A stretch of DNA of 48,620 bases from Streptococcus caballi DSM 19004 (GTDB lineage: Bacteria > Bacillota > Bacilli > Lactobacillales > Streptococcaceae), in assembly GCF_000379985.1 (NCBI RefSeq), contig NZ_KB904085.1:1-48620 (forward strand). The letters are read 5' to 3'. The translations under genes were made by a program, and so were the position numbers. Every line of letters begins with the position of its first letter. Within the stretch, counting starts at the first letter, position 1. Shown here one piece after another: positions 1-7,777 of this stretch. Under the pieces are notes generated by a model. It worked only from the letters and a program-made list of their open reading frames with translations. It had not been told where the DNA came from and searched no databases.

Positions 1-72
1 CACAAACTGGTTTGCGGTGGAAACGATGTCGTTAATACTATCAAGTAAATGAGCTTTAATCTGGTCTAGCAT
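1..72 (-). CDS. 5' end of a minus-strand gene, possibly an alanine:cation symporter
   Basis: An ATG on the minus strand at 72-70 opens a frame that runs off the left edge and begins MLDQIKAHLLDSINDIVSTA. A purine-rich GGGGAAAAA lies a few bases upstream as a possible ribosome site. Only 24 residues are visible. The SIND.V...NQFV pattern resembles the start of AgcS/AlsT sodium:alanine symporters, which begin with a short amphipathic segment before the first membrane helix. This is a weak resemblance and the product should be treated as unknown. Confidence 0.4.
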   Translation of the reverse strand, partial: MLDQIKAHLLDSINDIVSTANQFV

Positions 73-108
73 GATTTTTCCCCTTTTATTTTTAGTGTAA
101 CATAAAAA

Positions 109-140
109 ACTAACCTACCACAAAACGTGATAGGTTAGTT
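109..140 (-). terminator. Hairpin with minus-strand T-run
   Basis: AACTAACCTA at 109-118 pairs with TAGGTTAGTT at 131-140. Read on the minus strand the stem is followed by TTTTTT. It could stop transcription coming from the right, or be a leader hairpin of the minus-strand gene starting at 72. Confidence 0.5.
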
Positions 141-155
141 AACTTAATGACATTG
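139..155 (+). repeat. 17-bp direct repeat, copy 1
   Basis: TTAACTTAATGACATTG is repeated exactly at 739-755, 600 bp downstream. The copies bracket the exporter remnant and a gene-free stretch. Confidence 0.75.
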
Positions 156-540
156 GGCTTTGGACTTGGTCTATCTTGATCAGAAAAATCACCTCTTTCA
201 TCAGACTAATTATCAAGTTCACTATTTCGAAATGCGGCAATCGCAGAGTCGTTTGCTCAGACAAATGGCAACTAATATCAATCGTTGTCAGTTAGAAAGT
301 GATGAAAGTCTTATTTTAGCTGATTTATTTAGGAAAACGGCTTTGCAACTGAGTGAGAAAAATTCTGGTTTTGCTTTGATTGAACAGATTGAAGAGGTGC
401 TAAAGCAATTTCGTCAGAGAGAACTGCCTAAGAGTCGTGAAGAGTTTGAAATGAGGGCTATCTTATTTCAGATTTTTCAGGATTTAGAACGTTTGATTCG
501 ACTCAAAGTTGACTTTTACAGGGATTATCATTTGGAATAA
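151..540 (+). pseudogene. Remnant of aromatic acid exporter / FUSC-family protein (C-terminal part only)
   Basis: The frame encodes about 126 residues rich in charged helices (for example YFEMRQSQSRLLRQMA and a C-terminal LERLIRLKVDFYRDYHLE). This resembles the cytoplasmic C-terminal domain of the FUSC-like aromatic acid exporter family (DUF939-type) of streptococci. The family's N-terminal membrane helices are missing. The first in-frame triplet upstream is a TGA at 148, and no good ribosome site precedes the only possible start, a TTG at 160. The frame begins just inside a 17-bp repeat (139-155), so it looks like a truncated fragment left by a deletion or insertion. The family call is from sequence pattern only. 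Confidence 0.5.
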
Positions 541-778
541 GGAAGTCAGTTCTCTTCTCATGAATGTTAGACAAGTATAGGCTACGTCTGAAAAACAAAT
601 CTGATAGCACCATTTAGTCTTTGATTTTTTAATGGCAACCTGTGAAGTTATCCATTTACTGAAGTTAAAGTTGATAAAGCGCGTAAAGATTTCTTGGAGA
701 ATGCCTTCCTTTTGGATAGTGGTACTGTCATAAGTTCTTTAACTTAATGACATTGCAGCATTTCTAGGCTTTTTTTGC
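541..778. other. Gene-free stretch with a coding relic
   Basis: No intact gene is present. At about 651-744 the plus strand encodes an open stretch ending DKARKDFLENAFLLDSG followed by VISSLT and a stop, which looks like the C-terminal end of a lost gene. I cannot name its family. The region ends with repeat copy 2. Confidence 0.4.
739..755 (+). repeat. 17-bp direct repeat, copy 2
   Basis: Exact copy of 139-155. It lies just upstream of the promoter of the DUF2130 gene. Confidence 0.75.
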
Positions 779-784
779 TATAAT
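779..784 (+). promoter_or_regulatory. -10 box of the DUF2130 gene
   Basis: TATAAT at 779-784. It overlaps an upstream ATG at 783, which therefore cannot be the start codon and supports the start at 816. Confidence 0.6.
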
Positions 785-815
785 GGTAGCATTAGAAGAT
801 TCAAATGAGGAATTT

Positions 816-2156
816 ATGAATAATATTAAATGCCCGCATTGCGGAACTGTTTTTACAATCAATGAAACGGAATACAGTCAGCTTTTAGCACAAGTTCGTA
901 GCAATGAGTTTGACAAAGAAATCCACGACCGTCTTGAAAAAGAAAAGGCATTGCTAGAAGAAAAATCAAAAAACGATTTGCAAACTCAAGCTAGCGCTAA
1001 AGATAAAGAAATCAGCGACTTAACCACGCAGCTGGAACAGCTAAAACAGACACTAGCCTTAGAAAACCAACGCCTTTTAAGTCAAAAAGAGCAAGAAATT
1101 ACTGAGTTGAAATCGCAATTGGAAAATCTAACTTCCGTAAAAGAACTAGAACTAAATCAAGCGTTATCTAAGAAAGATAAGGAATTAGTTGAGGTTCAAA
1201 ATCAACTGGAACGTTTATCTCTTGAAAATAAAAACAGTCTAATTGAAGCCGTTGCGGCTGTTGAAAAAGAACGTGATGATGCCAAATCAAAATTAGCTAT
1301 TCAAGAAAAAGAGGCAGAATTATTCTTAGCTTCTGTCAAGAGTGACTATGAAGCACAACTAAAAGCGGCTAACGAGCAGGTGGAATTTTACAAAAATTTC
1401 AAAGCGCAACAATCGACAAAAGCTATCGGAGAAAGCTTAGAAGTCTATGCTGAAACGGAGTTTAACAAGGTTCGTGCTTACGCTTTTCCAAATGCCACTT
1501 TCGGTAAAGACAATGAAGTGTCAAGCCGTGGTTCAAAAGGGGATTTCATTTATCGTGAAACGGACGAAAATGGTATTGAAATACTATCCATCATGTTTGA
1601 GATGAAAAATGAAGCTGATGAAACAAAAACGAAGCACAAAAATAGAGATTTCTATAAAGAATTAGACAAAGACCGTCGCGAGAAAAATTGTGAGTATGCC
1701 GTTTTAGTAACCATGCTAGAGGCAGACAATGATTACTTCAATACTGGTATTGTTGATGTTAGTCATGAGTATGAAAAAATGTACGTTGTCCGTCCACAGT
1801 TATTCATTCAATTGATTGGTATTTTGCGAAATGCTGCGCTCAACTCACTCAAATATAAGCAAGAGTTAGCTTTGGTACGTGAACAAAATATTGACATCAC
1901 ACACTTTGAAGATGACCTTGAAACCTTCAAAAACGCTTTTGCTAAGAACTATACTTCAGCAAGTAATAACTTCAAAAAAGCCATTGATGAAATTGATAAA
2001 TCAATCCGCCGCATGGAAGAAGTCAAGCGCTTTTTGACAACTAGTGAAAATCAGCTCCGCCTTGCTAACAATAAATTAGACGATGTTTCCGTCAAAAAAT
2101 TAACACGAAAAAATCCAACCATGCGTGCCAAATTTGAAGCGTTAAAAGAAGAATAG
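816..2156 (+). CDS. DUF2130 domain protein with coiled coil
   Basis: The 446-residue product starts MNNIKCPHCGTVF, a CxxC zinc-ribbon-like knuckle at residues 6-9. A long charged coiled coil follows from about residue 30 to 200, rich in KE and QLE heptads. The C-terminal half matches the DUF2130 family. It contains GSKGDF followed by FEMKNE, an arrangement resembling PD-(D/E)xK nuclease folds, so a nucleic-acid role is possible but unproven. An in-frame ATG at 783 overlaps the -10 box; the start at 816 has GAGGA just upstream. The gene is monocistronic with its own promoter. The function of the family is not established. Confidence 0.85.
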   Translation: MNNIKCPHCGTVFTINETEYSQLLAQVRSNEFDKEIHDRLEKEKALLEEKSKNDLQTQASAKDKEISDLTTQLEQLKQTLALENQRLLSQKEQEITELKSQLENLTSVKELELNQALSKKDKELVEVQNQLERLSLENKNSLIEAVAAVEKERDDAKSKLAIQEKEAELFLASVKSDYEAQLKAANEQVEFYKNFKAQQSTKAIGESLEVYAETEFNKVRAYAFPNATFGKDNEVSSRGSKGDFIYRETDENGIEILSIMFEMKNEADETKTKHKNRDFYKELDKDRREKNCEYAVLVTMLEADNDYFNTGIVDVSHEYEKMYVVRPQLFIQLIGILRNAALNSLKYKQELALVREQNIDITHFEDDLETFKNAFAKNYTSASNNFKKAIDEIDKSIRRMEEVKRFLTTSENQLRLANNKLDDVSVKKLTRKNPTMRAKFEALKEE

Positions 2157-2207
2157 GACCTTTCAATGTGGTGTTGTTTCTTTTCCTGAAATGTGTGAGG
2201 ACTGAAA

Positions 2208-2639
2208 ATGATTATTAGACCTGCTCAACTATTAGATATTGAAAAGTTATCCCCTCTTTATGCTGAACTTGGCTATCCTGTCAAGGAAGCTGAATTGGTT
2301 AGACGATTAAAAACAGTTCTTTCTCATCCTGATTACCATCTTTTAGTCGCAGTTGATGACAATGAAATCATTGGGATGATTGGTTATGCTAAAATGTTAT
2401 TTTTTGAAAATGACGGCGCCTACTATCGTATTCTTATTCTGGTAGTATTACAAAACTATCGCCGTAAAGGTGTTGCGACAGCCTTGACAGATGCTGTCAA
2501 AAATCGTGCACTGTCTGAAAATATTCACGCTTTAGCGCTAAATAGTGGGGATACTTTAGAACGGCAAATAGCTCATCGTTTTTATGAAAATTATGGTTTC
2601 AAGCAAGCTAGTCGTGGTTATTCTCTCTATCTAAAATAA
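2208..2639 (+). CDS. GNAT-family N-acetyltransferase
   Basis: A 143-residue single-domain GNAT protein. It begins MIIRPAQLLDIEKLSPLYAE, the usual first strand and helix. The acetyl-CoA-binding motif A is visible as VLQNYRRKGVATALTDAV, and the C-terminal RFYENYGFKQASRGYSLYLK is the typical strand-helix-strand end. GAGGA sits upstream of the ATG. The acceptor substrate cannot be predicted. The gene lies 51 bp after the DUF2130 gene with no clear terminator, so co-transcription is possible. Confidence 0.85.
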   Translation: MIIRPAQLLDIEKLSPLYAELGYPVKEAELVRRLKTVLSHPDYHLLVAVDDNEIIGMIGYAKMLFFENDGAYYRILILVVLQNYRRKGVATALTDAVKNRALSENIHALALNSGDTLERQIAHRFYENYGFKQASRGYSLYLK

Positions 2640-2684
2640 TGTTAATTTGTTAATAGTTTCAAAATCATTGTCACTTTTCTGATG

Positions 2685-2693
2685 TGTTATAAT
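2685..2693 (+). promoter_or_regulatory. Extended -10 promoter of the DUF1858/hemerythrin pair
   Basis: TGTTATAAT is an extended -10 element, with a GAGGT ribosome site downstream before the ATG at 2722. Confidence 0.55.
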
Positions 2694-2721
2694 AAAGCTA
2701 TCAAATATTGAGGTAATTATT

Positions 2722-2961
2722 ATGAACAATAGTATAGATTTATCGAAGCCAGTCGCTGAGACGATTAAGGAACACCCAGAAGTGAAAGAGATTTTGGTAG
2801 ATTTGGGGTTTAAGCCATTGTCAAAACCTGCCCTGCTAAACACAGTTGGGAAAGTAACGTCTCTAAAAGCTGGTGCAAAGTTAGCTAATATTTCACTTAA
2901 AAAAATTCAACGAACACTTGAATTTAATGGTTATGAAGTGATTGGAGGCAGTTATGACTGA
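2722..2961 (+). CDS. DUF1858 domain protein
   Basis: A 79-residue protein made of one DUF1858 domain: ETIKEHPEVKEILVDLGF near the start, then LSKPALLNTVGKVTSLKAGA, and LKKIQRTLEFNGYEV at the end. The fold is related to the N-terminal ScdA/RIC domain of iron-sulfur repair proteins. The Cys-Cys pair of those proteins is absent here, so it is unlikely to bind a redox metal the same way. The stop overlaps the start of the next gene by 8 bases, so the two are translationally coupled. This pairing suggests the two proteins work together or are a split version of one protein. Confidence 0.8.
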   Translation: MNNSIDLSKPVAETIKEHPEVKEILVDLGFKPLSKPALLNTVGKVTSLKAGAKLANISLKKIQRTLEFNGYEVIGGSYD

Positions 2962-4309
2962 AAATCGTATCGAAATACTAAAAGATATTCTGTTACGTTT
3001 GCATCATGGCGCTGATGCTAAGTCTGTTCAAGAGGATTTTGATCAGCATTTTGCAGGTGTGTCAGCCCTGGAAATCTCAATGATGGAACATGAGCTAATG
3101 GGGACTGATACTGGCATTACTTTTGAGGATGTCATGAGCCTGTGTAATGTTCATGCTAATCTTTTTAAAGGTGCTATCTCAGATGTTGATGTGCCAGATG
3201 CGGAGCAAGAAGGGCATCCAGTCTATGTTTTTAAACAAGAAAATCTTACTTTACGTGCTGCCATGTTACGCATTCGTCGTATTATCGAAAATTATGAAAA
3301 GGCTGAAAACGAGGAATTTCGTCCAGATTTGATTCGTGGATTGAAGCATCAGATGAGTCTTTTAGGGCAATTCCAGAATCATTATAATCGTAAAGAAAAC
3401 CTCTTTTTCCCAGTTATGGAACGATATGGGCATGATGCACCGCCAAAAGTCATGTGGGGTGTTGATGATGATATTAGATCGCTTTTTGAAAAAGCGCAAG
3501 CTGCTGTGGAGCAGTTACCTGACCTAACAATTGAGGAAGTCTCTTTAGCCTTTGAAGCATTCGCAAAAGAATTCGAAGAAATGATTTTCAAGGAAGAAGC
3601 TATTCTCTTGATGATTTTATTGGAAACATTAACTCAAGATGATTGGCTGTCGATTGCCGAAGAAAGTGATGCTTATGGCTATGCAATTGTTAAACCAACA
3701 GCTAAATGGCAACCGCATCGTGAAAATTTTTGGGATACAAAACAAGACCTTGCGCATTCGACAAAACAAACAGAAGATAGTCAAGAAAATTCAATAACTG
3801 ATAATCAATTGACCAAAGTCATTGATACGCCAGAAGGGCAGTTCACCATTAGCTTTACACCCAAAAAGGAAAATCAAAGTTTTGACCGTACGAGTCAACA
3901 ATCATTCGGTAACGGTTATCTATCCGTTGAGCAAGCTAATCTTATTCTCAATCATTTACCATTAGAAATCACTTTCGTCAATAAAGATGATATTTTCCAA
4001 TATTACAACGATAGCAAAGCACCAGATGAAATGATTTTTAAACGGACACCAAGTCAGATTGGACGCCATGTTGAGCTTTGTCATCCACCGAAAGTTTTGG
4101 ATAAAGTCAAGAAAATTTTTACGCTTTTGCGCTCTGGCGAACGAGATAAAGTTGTGATGTGGTTCAAGTCAGAAAAACTCGGCAAATTTGTCCATGTCAC
4201 CTACGCTGCTGTTCGTGATGAAAACGGTGAATTTCAAGGTGTGCTCGAATATGTTCAGGACATCAAACCATTCTTTGAATTGGACAGTGACTTTAATCGT
4301 GATATCTAA
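2954..4309 (+). CDS. DUF438 / hemerythrin / PAS domain protein
   Basis: A 451-residue protein in three parts. The N-terminal DUF438 region (about 1-70) begins MTENRIEILKDILLRLHHGA. A hemerythrin HHE-like domain (about 85-230) shows RGLKHQMSLLGQFQNHYNRK, ENLFFPVMERYG and EEAILLMILLETL, consistent with di-iron ligands. The C-terminal PAS-like domain (about 320-445) contains FQYYNDSKAPDEMIFKRTPS and LCHPPKV. The start at ATG 2954 follows GGAGG at 2944-2948; an in-frame TTG at 2942 has no ribosome site. Related proteins are thought to sense or buffer oxygen, NO or iron, but the exact role is not known. Its PAS module recurs in the reductase at 43331-44587. Confidence 0.85.
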   Translation: MTENRIEILKDILLRLHHGADAKSVQEDFDQHFAGVSALEISMMEHELMGTDTGITFEDVMSLCNVHANLFKGAISDVDVPDAEQEGHPVYVFKQENLTLRAAMLRIRRIIENYEKAENEEFRPDLIRGLKHQMSLLGQFQNHYNRKENLFFPVMERYGHDAPPKVMWGVDDDIRSLFEKAQAAVEQLPDLTIEEVSLAFEAFAKEFEEMIFKEEAILLMILLETLTQDDWLSIAEESDAYGYAIVKPTAKWQPHRENFWDTKQDLAHSTKQTEDSQENSITDNQLTKVIDTPEGQFTISFTPKKENQSFDRTSQQSFGNGYLSVEQANLILNHLPLEITFVNKDDIFQYYNDSKAPDEMIFKRTPSQIGRHVELCHPPKVLDKVKKIFTLLRSGERDKVVMWFKSEKLGKFVHVTYAAVRDENGEFQGVLEYVQDIKPFFELDSDFNRDI

Positions 4310-4337
4310 TAAATGCTCCTTAGTGGAGTTTTTATTC

Positions 4338-4367
4338 TTGTCTTTTTAGGTTGAAAACAGGTATAAT
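4338..4367 (+). promoter_or_regulatory. truB promoter placing +1 at the start codon
   Basis: TTGTCT (4338-4343), 18-bp spacer, TATAAT (4362-4367). The truB ATG at 4375 begins 7 bases after the -10 box, so the mRNA is predicted to be leaderless. Confidence 0.6.
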
Positions 4368-4374
4368 AAAATTT

Positions 4375-5259
4375 ATGATTAGTGGTATTATAAACTTAAA
4401 AAAAGAGGCTGGAATGACCAGCCATGATGCAGTTTTTAAATTACGTAAGGTTTTAAAAGAAAAGAAAATTGGTCATGGTGGGACACTTGACCCTGATGTA
4501 GTCGGAGTCTTGCCCATTGCTGTTGGGAAAGCCACCCGTGTCATTGAGTACATGACAGAGGCCGGTAAAGTTTATGAAGGACAAGTAACTCTTGGCTTTT
4601 CAACGACAACTGAGGATGCTAGTGGTGAAATGATTGAACAGACTGTTGTCAATGAAAATCAAGTAACAGCGCAAGCTATTGATCAGGCCATGGAATCTTT
4701 TGTGGGAAATATCATTCAGATTCCGCCAATGTATTCGGCAGTTAAGGTTAATGGCAAGAAACTTTATGAGTATGCACGTGTAGGTCAAGAAGTTGAACGT
4801 CCTGAGCGTCAAGTGACAATTTTTAGCTTCAAACGAACCAGTGATTTGACTTTTTTTGATGGCTGCTGCCGCTTTAATTTTCGAGTGGCTTGCAGCAAGG
4901 GAACTTATGTTAGAACCTTGGCTGTTGATTTGGGAGCTAAATTGGGCTATGCTAGTCACATGTCATTTTTGGCGCGAACAGCATCAGCAGGCTTGGAGTT
5001 AGAAAATGCTTTGACTCTAGCAGAGATTGCTGAAAAAGTTGCCCAGAACGACTGGACGTTTATGCTTCCAATTGAATATGGTGTTTTGGATTTACCAAAA
5101 GCTGAGCTGACTCAAGAACAGGTCAGAGAAATTTCATTCGGGCGTCGAGTGACTTTAGACAGTGATGAATCTTTGTTAGCGGGCTTTGACGCAAATAAGT
5201 TAGTTGCCATTTTGGAAAAAAGAGATCAAGAATACAAGCCTCGTAAGGTTCTTTTATAA
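4375..5259 (+). CDS. truB: tRNA pseudouridine(55) synthase
   Basis: TruB makes pseudouridine 55 in the T-arm of tRNAs. The 294-residue product has the family signature [20 protein letters not shown], with the catalytic aspartate at residue 39, then [10 protein letters not shown] and [16 protein letters not shown]. The C-terminal region resembles a PUA-type RNA-binding tail. The frame extends upstream to 4351, but family members begin like [16 protein letters not shown], so 4375 is chosen. No Shine-Dalgarno sequence is present and the -10 box ends 7 bases before the ATG. ribF follows 18 bp downstream, the usual streptococcal pair. Confidence 0.95.
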   Translation: MISGIINLKKEAGMTSHDAVFKLRKVLKEKKIGHGGTLDPDVVGVLPIAVGKATRVIEYMTEAGKVYEGQVTLGFSTTTEDASGEMIEQTVVNENQVTAQAIDQAMESFVGNIIQIPPMYSAVKVNGKKLYEYARVGQEVERPERQVTIFSFKRTSDLTFFDGCCRFNFRVACSKGTYVRTLAVDLGAKLGYASHMSFLARTASAGLELENALTLAEIAEKVAQNDWTFMLPIEYGVLDLPKAELTQEQVREISFGRRVTLDSDESLLAGFDANKLVAILEKRDQEYKPRKVLL

Positions 5260-5277
5260 TTAGAATATAGGTACTAG

Positions 5278-6207
5278 ATGGAAATACAAGAAATAAAAAA
5301 TTACAAGGATATCAAAGTCAGTCAGGACAGTGTTTTGGTTTTGGGCTATTTTGATGGCCTCCACCGAGGCCACAAGGCCTTATTTGATAAGGCTAAGGAA
5401 ATAGCTGATCGGGACAATTTGCAAGTGGTTGTTCTTACTTTTAAGGAGTCTCCTCGCCTTGCCTTTGTCAAATTCACGCCAGATTTACTTTTGCACCTTA
5501 CCTACCCAGAAAAACGTTATGCGAAGTTTGCGGAATATGGCGTAGACAGGCTTTATCTGGCTGATTTTACAACAACTTTTTCCAAAACAAGTTCAGATGA
5601 TTTTATCAAATATTATATTGATAGTCTGAGTGCCAAGACAATTGTTGTCGGATTTGATTATAAATTTGGACACGACCGTAAAGACGTTACTGATTTAGCG
5701 CAGCAATTCAATGGTGACGTTGTCGTTGTGCCAGAAGTTCAAGATAATGGTGAAAAAATTAGTTCAACACGGATTCGTCAGTTGATTTTTGATGGCAATA
5801 TTAAAGAAGTTAATCGTTTATTAGGTTACAATTTTAGCACGCGTGGTATTGTCGTACATGGTGATGCGCGTGGGCGAACTATTGGTTTTCCAACGGCTAA
5901 TCTAGCGCCGATTGACCGCACTTTTTTACCTGCTGATGGTGTTTATGTTTCAGACGTACTTGTTGATGGGAAGCGCTACCGAGCCATGACGTCAATCGGA
6001 AAAAATGTTACCTTTGGCGGGACTGATTTACGTTTGGAAGCTAATATATTTGCCTTTGAAGGCGACATTTATGGTGAATCAATTGAAATCATTTGGCTTG
6101 ATAAAATCCGTGATATGGTCAAATTTAACGGGATTGATGATCTAGTGGCTCAATTGAAAAGTGACAAATCCATCGCTTTAAATTGGAAAAAGGATAGCCA
6201 AAACTAG
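5278..6207 (+). CDS. ribF: Bifunctional riboflavin kinase / FAD synthetase
   Basis: RibF phosphorylates riboflavin to FMN and adenylates it to FAD in the cytoplasm. The N-terminal nucleotidyltransferase domain carries LGYFDGLHRGHKALFDKA at about residue 23 and SSTRIRQL further on. The C-terminal riboflavin kinase domain begins near residue 180 with HGDARGRTIGFPTANL and continues with DGVYV. The 309-residue length is normal. It follows truB closely and is probably co-transcribed. Its product FAD is the substrate of the ApbE encoded at 45228-46169. Confidence 0.95.
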   Translation: MEIQEIKNYKDIKVSQDSVLVLGYFDGLHRGHKALFDKAKEIADRDNLQVVVLTFKESPRLAFVKFTPDLLLHLTYPEKRYAKFAEYGVDRLYLADFTTTFSKTSSDDFIKYYIDSLSAKTIVVGFDYKFGHDRKDVTDLAQQFNGDVVVVPEVQDNGEKISSTRIRQLIFDGNIKEVNRLLGYNFSTRGIVVHGDARGRTIGFPTANLAPIDRTFLPADGVYVSDVLVDGKRYRAMTSIGKNVTFGGTDLRLEANIFAFEGDIYGESIEIIWLDKIRDMVKFNGIDDLVAQLKSDKSIALNWKKDSQN

Positions 6208-6217
6208 TAATTTTTTG

Positions 6218-6223
6218 TATAAT
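6218..6223 (+). promoter_or_regulatory. -10 box of the spx operon
   Basis: TATAAT at 6218-6223, preceded by a T-tract. The ATG lies 32 bases downstream with an AAGAGG ribosome site. Confidence 0.55.
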
Positions 6224-6255
6224 AAGAGTAAGTTTGTTTGATAAGAGGCCAACAC

Positions 6256-6669
6256 ATGATTACCTTATTTTTATCTCCCAGCTGTACCAGCTGTCGAAAA
6301 GCGCGTGCTTGGTTTACTAAACACGATGTTGCTTTTCAAGAACACAATATTATTACAAGTCCTCTGACTACCGAGGAGTTAATGGCTATCCTGTCATTTA
6401 CTGAAAACGGAACTGAGGATATTATTTCGACCCGTTCAAAAGTTTTTCAAAAACTAAATATAGATGTCGACGAATTATCTATTTCTGAGTTAATTCAGCT
6501 CATTTCAGAAAACCCAACGCTTTTGCGACGTCCTATTATTTTGGACAAAAAGAGAATGCAGATCGGATTTAACGAAGATGAAATTCGTGCTTTCTTGTCG
6601 CGTGATTATCGCAAGCAGGAGCTGAGACAAGCTACTATAAGAGCAGAAATTGAGGGGACCAATGCCTAA
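6256..6669 (+). CDS. spx: Spx/ArsC-family regulator
   Basis: Spx proteins bind the alpha subunit C-terminal domain of RNA polymerase and redirect transcription under thiol stress. This 137-residue protein has the redox switch CTSC at residues 10-13 ([13 protein letters not shown]). It also has [20 protein letters not shown], the loop containing the conserved RPI segment. ATG 6256 is chosen over an upstream TTG because AAGAGG precedes it. Streptococci carry two Spx paralogues and I cannot say which this is. The stop overlaps the start of the next gene by 8 bases. Confidence 0.85.
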   Translation: MITLFLSPSCTSCRKARAWFTKHDVAFQEHNIITSPLTTEELMAILSFTENGTEDIISTRSKVFQKLNIDVDELSISELIQLISENPTLLRRPIILDKKRMQIGFNEDEIRAFLSRDYRKQELRQATIRAEIEGTNA

Positions 6670-6940
6670 GAATTACTCTTATCCACTTGATTTGACTTGG
6701 AGCACTGATGAGATTTCTTCAGTGCTTCATTTTTTGAATCAAGTTGAAAACGCTTATGAGACCAAAGCTTCTGTCAAAAGTCTTTTGGATAGCTACGTTA
6801 TTTTCAAAAGCGTCGTCACAAGCAAGTCCCAAGAAAAGCAAATTGATCGTGAATTTGAGAAAAGTAGTGGTTATTCAACATATCGTGCCGTTCAGGCTGC
6901 TAAAAAAAAGGGGAAAGGATTCATTTCTCTTGGAAAATAA
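6662..6940 (+). CDS. UPF0223 family protein
   Basis: A 92-residue cytoplasmic protein beginning [20 protein letters not shown], the standard opening of UPF0223 (YktA-like) proteins. It ends with the basic [14 protein letters not shown]. Its function is unknown. The ATG at 6662 overlaps the end of spx and has GAGGGG upstream. In many streptococci this gene is sandwiched between spx and the inositol-phosphatase gene as here, pointing to a conserved operon. Confidence 0.9.
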   Translation: MPKNYSYPLDLTWSTDEISSVLHFLNQVENAYETKASVKSLLDSYVIFKSVVTSKSQEKQIDREFEKSSGYSTYRAVQAAKKKGKGFISLGK

Positions 6941-7688
6941 ATATCTTTTTGCACAAAAAATCATTCGTCAAGCTGGTCAACTCATCAAGTCAGAAATGGC
7001 TAAACATCTGGAAATTGAGGAAAAGACACGTTTTGATGACTTAGTGACTAATCTGGACAAGAGTACGCAAGATTTTCTCATTGCTCAGATTCAGGCCACC
7101 TGTCCAGATGACAAGGTTATGGCAGAAGAAAATGGCGTCCGTCATCCAATTGACCAAGGCAAGGTCTGGGTTTTGGATCCTATTGACGGAACGGTTAACT
7201 TTATCGTACAAGGTGATAATTTTGCGGTGATGATCGCTTATTTTGAAGATGGCATCGGTCAGTTCGGTTTGATTTATGATGTCATGAACGATGTGCTTTA
7301 CCATGGTGGTGGTCAGTTTGATGTTTATGCGAATAATAAACGATTACCGATCTACAAAGACCGCCCTTTTAATCGCTCTCTGATTGGGGCTAACTTTGCC
7401 ATGAGTTCTGATAATGTGCACGGTATTCGCGATTTAGCAGCCCAGACCTTGGGGGTTAGGGTTTATGGCGGAGCTGGCATTAGTATGTCACATGTGCTGT
7501 CTGGTCATCTCTTAGGATATTTTTCTTATATTCAACCTTGGGATTATGCTGCCGCCTTAGTCATGGGAGAGAAGCTTGGTTACACTTTATTGACGCTTGA
7601 AGGGGCTAAACCTGATTTTAAGACGCGTCAAATGGTCATGTTTGTTCCAAGGATCAAGTTAGCAGAGATTCAAAAATTTGTCCATTAA
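6930..7688 (+). CDS. Inositol monophosphatase family protein
   Basis: The 252-residue product carries the lithium-sensitive phosphatase motifs: [12 protein letters not shown], the metal site VMAEENG, the signature [13 protein letters not shown], and the C-terminal [10 protein letters not shown]. These bind Mg2+ and catalyse hydrolysis of small sugar or nucleotide monophosphates. The physiological substrate in streptococci is uncertain. I choose the TTG at 6930 ([16 protein letters not shown]): the purine-rich run at 6908-6918 serves as ribosome site and the start overlaps the UPF0223 stop by 11 bases. The upstream open frame only shadows the previous gene. A strong terminator follows. Confidence 0.88.
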   Translation: MENKYLFAQKIIRQAGQLIKSEMAKHLEIEEKTRFDDLVTNLDKSTQDFLIAQIQATCPDDKVMAEENGVRHPIDQGKVWVLDPIDGTVNFIVQGDNFAVMIAYFEDGIGQFGLIYDVMNDVLYHGGGQFDVYANNKRLPIYKDRPFNRSLIGANFAMSSDNVHGIRDLAAQTLGVRVYGGAGISMSHVLSGHLLGYFSYIQPWDYAAALVMGEKLGYTLLTLEGAKPDFKTRQMVMFVPRIKLAEIQKFVH

Positions 7689-7705
7689 GGAGCTCATAAG
7701 TCACA

Positions 7706-7739
7706 AAAACCTAATTTGAGGGCTCAATTTAGGTTTTTT
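7706..7739 (+). terminator. Rho-independent terminator of the spx operon
   Basis: AAAACCTAATTTGAG pairs with CTCAATTTAGGTTTT (one mismatch), followed by T residues. Confidence 0.85.
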
Positions 7740-7765
7740 AGCTGCCTATGCAAGAAAAGATATAG

Positions 7766-7771
7766 TATAAT
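7766..7771 (+). promoter_or_regulatory. -10 box adjoining the rsmF start codon
   Basis: TATAAT at 7766-7771 ends 6 bases before the ATG at 7778. No convincing -35 box and no ribosome site are seen. A leaderless transcript is predicted. Confidence 0.5.
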
Positions 7772-7777
7772 AGAGAT

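Noticed and set aside
783..815. Earlier start of the DUF2130 protein
   Set aside because: The ATG at 783 overlaps the -10 box, so it would not be in the mRNA.
6744..6929. N-terminal extension of the inositol phosphatase
   Set aside because: It lies within UPF0223 in another frame; family proteins start near the TTG at 6930.
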